64,000 bases of DNA from Acuticoccus sp051016205 (GCA_051016205.1 CP136534.1:4216001-4280000), one strand, 5' to 3'; shown: positions 54,224 through 61,894, numbered from the stretch's first letter. Translations and numbers: made by a program. Notes: a model not told the origin generated them from the letters alone.

Positions 54224-54634
54224 ATGGACGTGCGTATCGAGGCCGGCCCCTTCCACTTTGCAGGCGTCCTTGAGACCGAGGCAGCGCCCAAGACCTGCGC
54301 TGCCTTCCGCGCGGCCATGCCTTTCGAGAGTCAAGTGGTGCATGTGCGCTGGAGCGGCGAAGGCGTGTGGATTCCCCTCGGCGACAGGGATTTCGGCGTC
54401 GGTTATGAGAACCACACCAGTTACCCCGCGCCGGGTCAGATCATCCTCTACCCCGGCGGCATTTCCGAAACCGAGATCCTGCTGGCCTATGGGGGCGTGC
54501 ACTTTGCCTGCAAGATGGGCCAGCTCGCAGGCAACCACTTCCTGACGCTCACCGAAGGCCTTGAAAACCTTCACGCCCTTGGCACCCGTACCCTGTGGGA
54601 GGGCGCCCAACCCTTTCGCGTGTCTCTTGCCTGA
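54224..54634 (+). CDS. DUF3830 family protein
   Basis: The 136-residue protein resembles the DUF3830 group: it begins as a beta-rich fold (VRIEAGPFHFAGVLETEAAPKTCAAFRAAMPFESQVVHVRWSGEGVWIPLG) and includes GYENHTSYPAPGQIILYPGGISETEILLAYGGVHFACKMGQLAGNHF. Such proteins are predicted to be cyclophilin-like; no reaction is established. They commonly neighbour transport and amino-acid metabolism genes. AAGGAA precedes ATG 54224, and it follows the aminotransferase after 52 bases. Confidence 0.75.
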   Translation: MDVRIEAGPFHFAGVLETEAAPKTCAAFRAAMPFESQVVHVRWSGEGVWIPLGDRDFGVGYENHTSYPAPGQIILYPGGISETEILLAYGGVHFACKMGQLAGNHFLTLTEGLENLHALGTRTLWEGAQPFRVSLA

Positions 54635-54741
54635 ACGCACCCCTGGCCCTGCTATCAGGCTGGGCCCACGGTTGGGCATTGCCGGGACAAGGCACAGGTT
54701 GGGGCGGATCGCCTGTTTGTCGCCGCCTGTCATGGGAAGGC

Positions 54742-54771
54742 TTGAATTGGTGGGCAAGTCCGGGCTATAGC
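54742..54771 (+). promoter_or_regulatory. Probable tRNA promoter
   Basis: TTGAAT (54742-54747) and TATAGC (54766-54771) are separated by 18 bases, and the mature tRNA starts 10 bases later, after a GC-rich discriminator. The spacing fits an initiation point close to the tRNA 5' end. Confidence 0.6.
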
Positions 54772-54780
54772 CTCGCGCGC

Positions 54781-54857
54781 CGGAGTGTAGCGCAGCCTGG
54801 TAGCGCACCTCGTTCGGGACGAGGGGGTCGGAGGTTCGAATCCTCCCACTCCGACCA
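54781..54857 (+). tRNA. tRNA-Pro (anticodon CGG)
   Basis: The 77-base sequence folds into a cloverleaf: acceptor stem CGGAGTG/CACTCCG, D arm GCGC-AGCCTGGTA-GCGC, anticodon stem CCTCG/CGAGG with loop TTCGGGA (anticodon CGG), T arm GGAGG-TTCGAAT-CCTCC, and an encoded 3' CCA. It lies immediately before the integrase gene, so it is the attachment target of the integrated element. Confidence 0.95.
54834..54857 (+). other. Probable attachment site (left junction of integrated element) at the tRNA-Pro 3' end
   Basis: The T-arm and 3' acceptor half of tRNA-Pro borders the integrase gene, whose stop is 15 bases beyond the CCA end. Tyrosine integrases of this arrangement use the T-loop to 3' end of a tRNA as the recombination core. 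The exact core length needs the other junction, which is outside the window. Confidence 0.6.
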
Positions 54858-54871
54858 ATGAAATCAATGAC

Positions 54872-56014
54872 TTAGGAAATTGCCTTCAGAGGTGGGGAAC
54901 CGCTTGGGGAACCGTTTCGTGCCGATATGGCCTTGTGAACGGACCTCTGATGGTCAGGCGCATGGTGTCCGTAGGTGTCTTCCAGCACCTGCATCGTCAT
55001 GCCGAGGAAGCCGGCGACCTCCCACTTGTCGGCGCCCCCACGAAGGAGCCAAGTTGCGACCGTATGGCGGAAAGTGTGCGGCATGACTCCCGGGCCCAGT
55101 TCCGCGTCCTCCACCACGCTGCGGAATGCTTTGTTGATTTTTGTGACCGGCCGTCCGTACCACTCCACCACGTACTGCTGGCCGGCTGCCTGCCAGCGGC
55201 GCATGTGGGCAAGCAGGGGCCCTGGGACGCGAATGGTCGGCTTCCGTTTCTTGGTTTCGACCTCTCGGTCGGCAGCCCGGTAGAAGAGCCCGTTCTCAAG
55301 GTCGACCCAACCACGGCCTGGCACTTCGTCAAAAGAAGCCGAACATATCGCCCCTGCACGCGATCCCGTGTACCGCGCGACCAAGATCCAACGTGCGATG
55401 TGCCGGCGTGAACGGCGGCCGGTCTTGTGACCTTTCTGCACCTCACGATAGCGCCAAGCAGCCCACAGCAGCTTCGCCACTTCATCGCGGGTAAGCCAGC
55501 GCTCCCTCGGCCGCCCACGCGGCGGCAGAACAACCGGCACGACTGCGCTGATGACTCGCATTTTCGCAGCGTGGTGGATGGCGGCTCTCAGGTCTTCGAG
55601 CTCACGTCGGGCGGCCGCCTGGTATCCTCGATCCGTGACGTACTCGGCGATGAGGCTGGGATGAATCTCGCCCACTGCCTTGGCGCCCCACCATCGAGTG
55701 AGCTGAACAAGGCGTGCCTTCAGCTCTTCTGGCCTTGCGACAGAGGCACCACGGTCTCTCCAGTAGACGGTGAGAACGTCTGAGATGGGTGTTTCTTCTG
55801 CCGACCTTCGTCGTGGCTTTGCTGCTTCCCTGGCGTGCTTTTGCGCGATGTAGATGGCGAGGGCTCGCTCTGCGCCCCGAATATCGTCAGCGCCGCATCC
55901 CGTGCTTTCGACATGTCCGTCGTCTTTAATGAAGTAGACAGACCGCTTTCTGCCGTACGCTGGCTTGAGCCAGAGTCGGGCACCTTTACGTCGCTGCGGC
56001 AACGTTCCCTCCAT
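54872..56014 (-). CDS. int: Tyrosine-type site-specific integrase
   Basis: The 380-residue recombinase has a DNA-binding N-terminal part (RRKGARLWLKPAYGRKRS), a core-binding region to about residue 175, and the catalytic domain with Arg in YTGSRAGAI, HTFRHT (His and Arg), and the nucleophilic Tyr in EDTYGHH near the C-terminus. The position usually held by a second His (LGH) is LGM, as seen in several phage integrases. ATG 56014 is chosen; a TTG start at 56041 is possible. The first third is coded in the same DNA as the upstream excisionase-like gene in another frame. It integrates the element at tRNA-Pro. Confidence 0.93.
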   Translation of the reverse strand: MEGTLPQRRKGARLWLKPAYGRKRSVYFIKDDGHVESTGCGADDIRGAERALAIYIAQKHAREAAKPRRRSAEETPISDVLTVYWRDRGASVARPEELKARLVQLTRWWGAKAVGEIHPSLIAEYVTDRGYQAAARRELEDLRAAIHHAAKMRVISAVVPVVLPPRGRPRERWLTRDEVAKLLWAAWRYREVQKGHKTGRRSRRHIARWILVARYTGSRAGAICSASFDEVPGRGWVDLENGLFYRAADREVETKKRKPTIRVPGPLLAHMRRWQAAGQQYVVEWYGRPVTKINKAFRSVVEDAELGPGVMPHTFRHTVATWLLRGGADKWEVAGFLGMTMQVLEDTYGHHAPDHQRSVHKAISARNGSPSGSPPLKAIS

Positions 56015-56190
56015 CGCCGTATTTCCGCTGGCGTAACACAAACAGATCGGCCGAGCTTCTCCACCACGAGATCACCACGGCGCGCCGCATCCCGGAGGGA
56101 TCGCTCCGTCACCAGTCCTCTGAGACACAGTTCGGCGGCCTCCTTGAGGGTCAGTGGCATGTCTTCTTCGACGTTAAGCCGGGCGACCAT
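55720..56190 (-). CDS. Excisionase-like helix-turn-helix protein overlapping int
   Basis: The 156-residue frame begins at ATG 56190 behind GGGAGGG. The first 60 residues (DMPLTLKEAAELCLRGLVTERSLRDAARRGDLVVEKLGRSVCVTPAEIRRWRERCR) form a MerR/Xis-type winged helix-turn-helix. Residues 61-156 are low-complexity, Ser/Pro/Thr/Lys-rich (SEPSPSTSRKSTPGKQQ, SQTFSPSTGETV) and lie in the antiparallel-free, same-strand second frame of the int gene. It probably directs excision or controls integration. Overlap with int is about 295 bases, an unusual dual-coding arrangement. Its downstream tail may be disordered. Confidence 0.75.
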   Translation of the reverse strand: MVARLNVEEDMPLTLKEAAELCLRGLVTERSLRDAARRGDLVVEKLGRSVCVTPAEIRRWRERCRSDVKVPDSGSSQRTAESGLSTSLKTTDMSKARDAALTIFGAQSEPSPSTSRKSTPGKQQSHDEGRQKKHPSQTFSPSTGETVVPLSQGQKS

Positions 56191-56191
56191 A

Positions 56192-56440
56192 TCAACCCTC
56201 CCTCGGCCCAGGCAGCAAGGGCTGCATCGTGCCGGTCTCGTAGGCTATGGCAGCTGCCTCCTGGACTGCGATAACTCCAGTCCCGTCGCACACTTCACAA
56301 ACCGGCGGGTCAGGCTCCAGGCAGCAGCACGTGTCTTCCATGCAGGTGCAATCGCCGTCGTGGTATCCTTCACCGCCGCAAGCCCAGCAAAAGTCGTCAT
56401 CCAGATGGTACTGGTCAGATCCTCGACCCATTGTGGCCAT
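56192..56440 (-). CDS. Small Cys-rich phage protein, probable zinc binder
   Basis: The 82-residue product starts at ATG 56440 with GGAGG at the right distance. It has CWACGGEGY and CEVCDGTGV, two DnaJ-type CxxCxGxG knuckles, separated by a Cys-rich loop (CTCMEDTCCC). Zinc binding is likely. The stop TGA is one base from the excisionase-like ATG, suggesting coupled translation. The longer frame to 56515 is not preferred. No known function. Confidence 0.65.
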   Translation of the reverse strand: MATMGRGSDQYHLDDDFCWACGGEGYHDGDCTCMEDTCCCLEPDPPVCEVCDGTGVIAVQEAAAIAYETGTMQPLLPGPREG

Positions 56441-56530
56441 CAGAACCATACCTCCACCAATTGAGATTCCGCCCAGGGCGAACGCATTGAGGGGACCTCC
56501 CTTTGCCGCTTCCACCGCGCTATTGGTCCC

Positions 56531-56731
56531 CTAAAGCAATATGTTCTCACACAGTTTAAGCGCCTGGTCTTCGGAGAAGCCCGCCTCAATGTGCGCGTCA
56601 AAACTAAGCTTCCGCGCCGCCGCTATTTGCTTGGATATCTCAGCCAGGATCGGCAGCCGCCGCTTCAACTCTTCGATTTCAGCGCGCAGTTCATCTTCGG
56701 CGCCTGGGATAACAGTCAACTTGTCGGTCAT
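56531..56731 (-). CDS. Small hypothetical phage protein, 66 residues
   Basis: A well-formed GGAG precedes ATG 56731. The product is helical with heptad-like LRAEIEELKRRLPILAEISKQIAAARKL, likely a short coiled coil. The upstream IS630 copy ends only 18 bases before its start, so transcription from the phage operon reaches it only by reading through the insertion sequence. Confidence 0.6.
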   Translation of the reverse strand: MTDKLTVIPGAEDELRAEIEELKRRLPILAEISKQIAAARKLSFDAHIEAGFSEDQALKLCENILL

Positions 56732-56749
56732 TTGTTCTGATCTCCGCTA

Positions 56750-57795
56750 GAGCATTTTCAATCTAATCGCAGTCGTATCCGGCTGCGGTGAACAGATTGC
56801 GGCACTCGTCCGGCGTGAGAGGTTTGATGACGTCGGCCACGGCATCCCATAGGTCTGGGATTGTGCGGCACGCGGCCTTGCGCAGCAGGGCCTTGAGCTT
56901 TGCGAAGACGTGCTCGATCGGGTTGAAATCAGGCGAATATGGCGGGAGGTAGAGGAGGTGAGCCCCGGCGGCTTCGATTGCCTCACGCACGGTAGCGACC
57001 TTGTGCGCCGGCAGGTTATCCATCACGACGGTGTCGCCGGGAGTGAGCTCAGGCGCCAAAACGCGTGTGACGTAGGTGGAGAAGGCCTCACCGTCCATCG
57101 CCCCGTCCAACAGCCATGGTGCCACGAGGCCGTCGCGGCGCAGCCCCGCCGTGAAGGTGGTGCTCTTCCAATGGCCGTGCGGGACCGGTGCGCGGCAGCG
57201 CTCGCCCCGCGGCGCCCGGCCTCGCAGCCGCGCCATCTTGGTCGATAAACCGGTCTCGTCGATGAAGATCAGCCGGTCGGGATCGAGATCGGGCTGCCCC
57301 TCGAACCAGGCGCGCCGGCGCTCGGCGACGTCGGGACGATCCTGTTCTGCCGCGTGCGCGGTCTTTTTTTCAGTGTGATGCCGCGCTTGGCAAAGAAGTG
57401 CCACACCGTCGAGGGGCAGACCGTCACGCCCTTTTCGGCCCCGAGCCGTGCGGCGATTTCGGCCAGCGTGATGTCGGGCGCGGCCTCGACGAGACCAAGG
57501 ATAAAGCCCTTATGGGGGTCGAGCTTGGAGCGAACCGGATGACCCTGGCGCGCCGGCTCCACGCTGCCGCTGCGCCGCCACAGCCGATGCCACGCGCCCG
57601 CCGTGGCAATACCGATCGCAAACCGCTGTGCCGCTTCGCGGTGAGACAACCCCGCATCGATCGCCTCCACCACCCGGACCCGCAGATCCAGCCCCAACGC
57701 TCGCCCCATGACCCACCTCGCGAATCAACTTCGCAAGACCGAATCACAATGGAATTGGCGAGCCGTTACCGACTCTACAATGGTTCAAACTGCTC
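56750..57795 (-). mobile_element. IS630-family insertion sequence
   Basis: A 1046-base element is flanked by TA on both sides (56748-56749 and 57796-57797), the target duplication of IS630. Its ends share GAGCA-TTT-AA in inverted orientation. It carries a transposase gene with a frameshift. It lies within the prophage operon. Its terminal sequence resembles the TA-flanked palindrome at 7853-7957. Confidence 0.85.
56763..57709 (-). CDS. IS630-family transposase, two frames joined by -1 frameshifting
   Basis: Frame A (57709-57269) encodes the DNA-binding part: DLRVRVVEAIDAGLSHREAAQRFAIGIATAGAWHRLW and the winged-helix segment LAEIAARLGAEKGVTVCPSTVWHFFAKRGITLKK. Frame B (ends 56763) encodes the DDE catalytic part: FIDETGLSTKM, VVMDNLPAHK and PPYSPDFNPIEHVFAKLK, holding the D, D and E residues. 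A run of seven A residues (minus strand, 57370-57364) at ITLKK lies in the overlap and allows -1 slippage to give a product of about 315 residues. The join is coherent, so it could be active rather than broken. Confidence 0.85.
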
Positions 57796-57797
57796 TA

Positions 57798-57864
57798 GTG
57801 CGTTGCCGAGCTCCTCGCGCACGACCACTCTTGTTGTTGTGGGCGATAAAGCCGCCACTCTCGC
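57798..57864 (-). pseudogene. Possible small phage gene cut by the IS630 insertion
   Basis: Directly after the deoxyribosyltransferase-like stop, a GTG frame reads VAALSPTTTRVVVREELGNA and runs into the insertion. Removing the IS and one TA joins the remainder as LAEIRTNDRQVDCYPRRRR and a stop, 39 residues in total, overlapping the start of the 66-residue gene. The start signal is weak, so it may never have been a gene. Confidence 0.3.
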
Positions 57865-58317
57865 CTATGCGGCTTCTGCCGTTGACGGTGAGCCGAGCTG
57901 CTGCAAAACCTCATCCAAACTGATGCAGATGTCGGTCGCGAGGAGTGCCATGAGCTCGGGCTCCTCCCCGTCCTTGGTCAACACGATGCATCGTTTACCC
58001 CGACCGCAGAACCATCCGGCCTCAAGGTGAGCGCTTCGCCCACATGGGAGGAGAAGCACGCAGGTGTCTGCCCATTCCATGCCCCTCAAGTCGTTGGTGT
58101 ACCCAAGCGCAGCGATCGGGTGGGTGGTCAGCAGCTTTCGATAGGCGGCCGCGCTCCAGCTCTGCCAATCCGGGTCAATCTCCGACCAAGCGAAGCCCTT
58201 CACACCGCTGGGCGGATTGCGGAAATCATAGACCTCGTGGCCAGCTTCGCGCAGTGCTGCGACAGCCGCGGGTTGGTCTTTTTTGCGCAACGATGATGCG
58301 AGATAGATCCTTGCCAA
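57865..58317 (-). CDS. Nucleoside 2-deoxyribosyltransferase-like phage protein
   Basis: The 150-residue protein starts RIYLASSLRKKDQPAAVAALREAGHEVYDFRNPP and has ADTCVLLLPCGRSAHLEAGWFCGRGKRCIVLT; Asp84 and Glu99 occupy the places of the catalytic Asp and nucleophilic Glu of nucleoside 2-deoxyribosyltransferases. The family exchanges nucleobases on deoxyribose or hydrolyses nucleoside 5'-monophosphates; phages use them in nucleotide supply or base modification. A related role in nucleotide-based signalling cannot be excluded. Confidence 0.75.
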   Translation of the reverse strand: MARIYLASSLRKKDQPAAVAALREAGHEVYDFRNPPSGVKGFAWSEIDPDWQSWSAAAYRKLLTTHPIAALGYTNDLRGMEWADTCVLLLPCGRSAHLEAGWFCGRGKRCIVLTKDGEEPELMALLATDICISLDEVLQQLGSPSTAEAA

Positions 58318-58321
58318 GGTG

Positions 58322-58537
58322 TCATCCTCCGGTGGAGATTAGTTGGGTGGTCATGATGTCTTCGAGGGGTTCGTCAGTCTGATCGAAGAACCCCTCGGAC
58401 ACGTCGTTCCAGTATTGTCGGCAGTACCAGCAGTAGCGTTCGTCTTCTTCAGCCAAGCCGGTACAAGTCGCGCACTGACCGATGTCATCGCGCTCTGCGA
58501 TCTCAAGGGCTTCGGTGATCCTCAAGGCCTTCCTCAT
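58322..58537 (-). CDS. Small zinc-ribbon-like phage protein
   Basis: The 71-residue product starts at ATG 58537, four bases after the previous stop. It contains CATCTGLAEEDERYCWYC, that is CxxC...CxxC with a 9-residue spacing, likely one zinc site, and an acidic C-terminal tail. A longer frame to 58624 overlaps the upstream gene and is not preferred. Function unknown. Confidence 0.6.
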   Translation of the reverse strand: MRKALRITEALEIAERDDIGQCATCTGLAEEDERYCWYCRQYWNDVSEGFFDQTDEPLEDIMTTQLISTGG

Positions 58538-58541
58538 GGCA

Positions 58542-58787
58542 CTACCAATCCTGCTCGGGCAGTACGTTCCCGAACTCCACGAACCCGTCATCATGGATGG
58601 CGGCTTGTACGTAGATTTTCTCAAGTGGGTTTAGGTCAAAACCGTCGCGAATCTGTTCGACGACTGATGGGTTGTCTGTTTCACCGAGAACCGAGCGATC
58701 TTCGTTGTAGATCAAGATCGACGTGCCGGTCTGATCGACCTGAACCTTACAAGGCGTCATGTTTTCCGCTTGAGGTTTTTCTGTCAT
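58542..58787 (-). CDS. Hypothetical phage protein, 81 residues
   Basis: ATG 58787 is preceded by GGGAG nine bases upstream. The product is acidic (VQVDQTGTSILIYNEDRSVLGETDNPSVVEQIRDGFDLNPLEKIYVQAAIHDDGFVEFG) and looks like a small beta-alpha domain. No family recognised. It sits between the DUF5131 gene and the zinc-ribbon gene. Confidence 0.6.
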   Translation of the reverse strand: MTEKPQAENMTPCKVQVDQTGTSILIYNEDRSVLGETDNPSVVEQIRDGFDLNPLEKIYVQAAIHDDGFVEFGNVLPEQDW

Positions 58788-58803
58788 TCGCACCAATCTC
58801 CCT

Positions 58804-59613
58804 CTAGGCGAACAGTTCATCAGACTCGGGTGACGGGTAGCCATCGTGCACAACACCATCAAGCGCCCGTCCTTTCGCCTTGATCTCGCGTTGCGATCGC
58901 CCTTCCCACTGCTTGAAAAGGAACGGGATCCCGGCAGTCGCGCACTGGTCACGAAGACCGCGAAACCACTCGGGATCGGCCGGGCGGTACAAAGCTCCGC
59001 TCTCTCCCCCCGTGATCACCCAATCCAAGCGACTGAGCGCCGTTGCGTGACCGATCTTCACCGCACGGAGATCGATCGGCCCCAACAGCGGCTCCGCTGA
59101 GATGAACCGCACAGCAGCTGGAAATGAGCATAGGTGAGGAAGTCGGCGCTCTGCCTCAGCTTGGTTTTCAACCGTCGTTCCAAGCCATACGTTTGGCCAG
59201 CCATTTCCCCATGCTGGCAATGGTCCATACTCCTCCGGGCGAAGAAAGCGCGGGATGTTCTGTGGTCGCTTTGTTAGTAGGAGCCAATCAAGTTGAGGGG
59301 TGCGGTGAATCAAGTGCCACAAATCACCACGCCAACCAGATGTAATGCTCCTATCGTTGTCAAAGACGTCCGCAAGCGACGCGCAGAAGACGCGGAAACG
59401 GCGCCCCTCGGCTTCGGCTTGCCGGTTCCACTTGACGGGGTTGCCCCACGTCTTCGTTCTCTTGCGGGGAGCATGAGGACCCCACCTTTGCCCACCGAAG
59501 CGCTTGTCCCAAGCTTCGGCGTAGCAGTGGTCACAGGCTGCCGAAACCTTCGTGCACCCGATCCATGGGTTGAAGGTATGGTGGGTCCACTCGATGCCAC
59601 TATTCTCGGCCAT
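58804..59613 (-). CDS. Phage Gp37/Gp68 (DUF5131) family protein
   Basis: The 269-residue protein starts ENSGIEWTHHTFNPWIGCTKVSAACDHCYAE, the family hallmark with a CX6CX2C cysteine arrangement that resembles a radical-SAM iron-sulfur site. Later segments WGNPVKWN, WLLLTKRPQNI, NVWLGTTVENQAEAERR, RFISAEPLLGPIDL and WVITGGESG also match. The family is frequent in mycobacteriophage and other phage genomes; its biochemical role is not established, though DNA or nucleotide modification is a reasonable guess. ATG 59613 is supported by GGGAGG and overlaps the upstream stop by one base. Confidence 0.9.
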   Translation of the reverse strand: MAENSGIEWTHHTFNPWIGCTKVSAACDHCYAEAWDKRFGGQRWGPHAPRKRTKTWGNPVKWNRQAEAEGRRFRVFCASLADVFDNDRSITSGWRGDLWHLIHRTPQLDWLLLTKRPQNIPRFLRPEEYGPLPAWGNGWPNVWLGTTVENQAEAERRLPHLCSFPAAVRFISAEPLLGPIDLRAVKIGHATALSRLDWVITGGESGALYRPADPEWFRGLRDQCATAGIPFLFKQWEGRSQREIKAKGRALDGVVHDGYPSPESDELFA

Positions 59614-60035
59614 CAGCACCAAGCCTCCCTCTTCCCCGTCCACTCCCTCACCACACCGGTGCGGACCAAGGCCCGGCCCACGTCCTGCCCATCCACCAAC
59701 ACGTCGGCGATGATCCGGCCGTAGCGGCCGCGCCCCTGTTCGGCGATGCGGATCTTGTCGGGTGCCAGCAGGAGCGCCGCGGAGAGCCCAGCGCGTCCCA
59801 GAGCGGCCATGCGGGCCTCGTGGGCGCACCGTGACCGCAGCTCGGCGGCATCAATGCCCGCAATGCGAACCCGCTCTGTGCGGCCGTCCCTGAGGCGCAC
59901 AACGAGCGTGTCGCCATCCACGACCCTGGCCATGGTGACCAGCTGGGGCTTTGTGGGTGGCGTGGGGGTGGTGGCCGTCGCTGGGGCGGCCATGAGGGCT
60001 GCTCCCAACCAACCGATGTGTTTGATGATCCCCAT
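59613..60035 (-). CDS. Thermonuclease (SNase)-like secreted nuclease
   Basis: The 140-residue protein has a signal peptide (residues 1-22, ending ATAT) and an SNase OB fold: ARVVDGDTLVVRLRDGRTERVRIAGIDAAELRSRCAHEARMAALG and RYGRIIADVLVDGQDVGRALVRTGVVREWTGKREAWC. Catalytic Arg and Glu of the family fall in RIAGIDAAE and RYGR. Periplasmic or extracellular, so it may degrade foreign or host DNA rather than act in phage replication. It occupies a common slot beside DUF5131 in alphaproteobacterial prophages, as far as I recall. Confidence 0.8.
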   Translation of the reverse strand: MGIIKHIGWLGAALMAAPATATTPTPPTKPQLVTMARVVDGDTLVVRLRDGRTERVRIAGIDAAELRSRCAHEARMAALGRAGLSAALLLAPDKIRIAEQGRGRYGRIIADVLVDGQDVGRALVRTGVVREWTGKREAWC

Positions 60036-60039
60036 GGCG

Positions 60040-61158
60040 TCAGAACTTGATGGAGACGTGAGGGATCTTGCCAGCGTCGATAGCTTTGACGATCAATCCT
60101 GCGCGGCTGTGGCCAATCTTGCCGTTTTCTATTATCGCCAAGCTGGCTGCACTCATGACTGCGTCGCGATGGGCCTTGTCTTCGGCGCGCTTTTTCTCCT
60201 CTTCCAAGACCCGCTGGGCGTCCGCCTTGCGCTTCTCCTCGGCGTCACGCTGTAGCTGGATGAGATGATTGCGCTCGGCCTCCGCCTTCGCTTCCATCTC
60301 CCTGCGGGCCTTGTCAGCGGCAGCCTTCACCATCGCTTCGATCTCAGCGTCGTGTTGGCGTTGCGCTTCGGCTTCTCGTTCCTTGCGGGCTTGCAGCTTC
60401 CGTTGTCGTTCTTCTTCCCGCTCCTTCGCTTCGCGGGCATCCCGCTCCTTGCGGGCCTCCTCGTCCCGCTTGGCTAACTCCTGGCGCATGCGCTCAAGTT
60501 CAGCCCGCTCAGCCTCAGCCGTCACCGTTCTGGCGTAGGCATCCGTAAGAACGCCGAGGGTCGCTTCGCGGCACGCCTCGGCGCGCTTTGAGAATTCGTT
60601 CATCTCGGTGGGCGATAGGTCCATGCCCTTCAGCTTGACCATGCGCGCCTGAATGTCGGCGGCCGTGTCCGTTGTGGGGACGTGGGCCGCAGCCTCAATG
60701 TCGGCGATCACCTGGCGGTGGGAGTCCAAGCGGGCCTCTTCCTGGACCTCCCACCTGTCGACCGGCGCGCGCACCCAATCTTTGAGCTTGTCGAGTTCCT
60801 CGCGGACACGGCGGCGCAAAGCGTCGACCGCATTGATCTCTTTGCGTAAGTCTTCGTTCTGAGCCTTACCGGCATTGTCGATCGCGGACTTTGTCTGCGC
60901 CACCCGATAGGCCATGGACTTGATCTTCTTGCGCGCAGCCTCCGTAGAGACATCGCACCCAACGGTCTCAGCTTCCTTCTCGACGGCCTTGAGCATGGCC
61001 TCCAAGTCGAAACTGCCATCGAATACCTTCGCTGGATCGCCTTGGATGGCCTCCATACTCAGATCGACAGCTTTCTCGTCCTCAGGGGCGGTGGCTTCAG
61101 CAACACTCATATCGGTCGCCTTTTTGTCTTCCGCCTGGATTGTTCCAACCTCAGTCAT
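60040..61158 (-). CDS. Large coiled-coil phage protein
   Basis: The 372-residue protein has an acidic N-terminal 45 residues, a central helical region (DVSTEAARKKIKSMAYRVAQTKSAIDNAGK, then DALRRRVREELDKLKDWVRAPVDRWE), a long Glu/Arg/Lys-rich coiled coil from about residue 205 to 330, and a conserved-looking end (GHSRAGLIVKAIDAGKIPHVSIKF). Proteins of this kind stand near ssb and recombination genes in many phages; no activity is assigned. It overlaps the next upstream gene by 4 bases. Confidence 0.75.
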   Translation of the reverse strand: MTEVGTIQAEDKKATDMSVAEATAPEDEKAVDLSMEAIQGDPAKVFDGSFDLEAMLKAVEKEAETVGCDVSTEAARKKIKSMAYRVAQTKSAIDNAGKAQNEDLRKEINAVDALRRRVREELDKLKDWVRAPVDRWEVQEEARLDSHRQVIADIEAAAHVPTTDTAADIQARMVKLKGMDLSPTEMNEFSKRAEACREATLGVLTDAYARTVTAEAERAELERMRQELAKRDEEARKERDAREAKEREEERQRKLQARKEREAEAQRQHDAEIEAMVKAAADKARREMEAKAEAERNHLIQLQRDAEEKRKADAQRVLEEEKKRAEDKAHRDAVMSAASLAIIENGKIGHSRAGLIVKAIDAGKIPHVSIKF

Positions 61159-61460
61159 CGGCGAAGCCCTCGTCTGGAAGGGCGGTTGGGCCTGCGCTTG
61201 GGCCTCGGCGGGCCCTTGTAGAACTCGCGGTAGGCAACCCGATTGACCTCAGTGCAGTGCCGCAGCAACGCCATTTCCAAATCGGATCGGCTGTTGGCGA
61301 CCGTCGCCATGAGGCGGCCCGCCACCTCTGTCAGCTCAGCGACCGACACACGCGAGATTTCAGCTTCGCTGTTGCCCTCGGCCCGCAAGATGGCAGCGAC
61401 ATCCAAGATGGCATCAGCCAGCACGGCGTGGGGCCTGACCCTGGCCATGACCGCGCTCAT
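61155..61460 (-). CDS. Hypothetical phage protein, 101 residues
   Basis: A mostly helical, basic protein (AELTEVAGRLMATVANSRSDLEMALLRHCTEVNRVAYREFYKG) with an arginine/proline-rich C-terminus (PPRPKRRPNRPSRRGLRR) that could bind nucleic acid. No family recognised. It is joined by 4-base overlaps to both neighbours, so it is part of the phage early operon. Confidence 0.65.
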   Translation of the reverse strand: MSAVMARVRPHAVLADAILDVAAILRAEGNSEAEISRVSVAELTEVAGRLMATVANSRSDLEMALLRHCTEVNRVAYREFYKGPPRPKRRPNRPSRRGLRR

Positions 61461-61894
61461 GCGAAGTCCTCGTACACAGAGTCCAGATCCTCGGTGGATT
61501 GCTGGACGGACGAGAAAGAGGGCTGCTCTTTCGGTGGTGCCGGTTTGACCATGTTGATTTCTTCGAGCTTGCCGTAGAACGCGTCTTTGGCGCGTTGCAG
61601 CCCGCCCTCAGCGATCTTCACCTCATGGTCGTAAGGTGCCAGCGCATTGATGCACATTTGGCGGTAGGAGCGCATCGCCGACGCGCTGCCTACGGCTCGA
61701 ATGATAGAGGTGTTGGCAAGGTTGATGGGGTGGCCACAGACAGGGTGATGGTCGACCCGCTGCGTCGTGATGGTGGTCCCATCCTTCCCGTCGACCAGCA
61801 ATATCGCCCACTCTTGTGGATGACCACTAAACCCTGATCCAATCAGGATGTGATCTCCAACCATGACGTCTTGACCCTTTGTGTATTGTTTCAT
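61457..61894 (-). CDS. Hypothetical phage protein, 145 residues
   Basis: The product begins MKQYTKGQDVMVGDHILIGSGFSG, a small beta-rich part, then a helical segment (YRQMCINALAPYDHEVKIAEGGLQRAKDAFYGKLEEI) and a Ser/Thr-rich acidic tail. No recognised family. It overlaps the downstream gene by 4 bases. Confidence 0.65.
   Translation of the reverse strand: MKQYTKGQDVMVGDHILIGSGFSGHPQEWAILLVDGKDGTTITTQRVDHHPVCGHPINLANTSIIRAVGSASAMRSYRQMCINALAPYDHEVKIAEGGLQRAKDAFYGKLEEINMVKPAPPKEQPSFSSVQQSTEDLDSVYEDFA

Noticed and set aside
57269..57404. IS630 transposase considered a pseudogene because of two frames
   Set aside because: The frames overlap at seven A residues and together restore complete DNA-binding and DDE parts, as in IS630 members that use -1 frameshifting.
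60265..60538. Short plus-strand frames opposite the coiled-coil phage gene
   Set aside because: They are leucine/arginine/serine-rich mirror images of its Glu/Arg/Lys codons.
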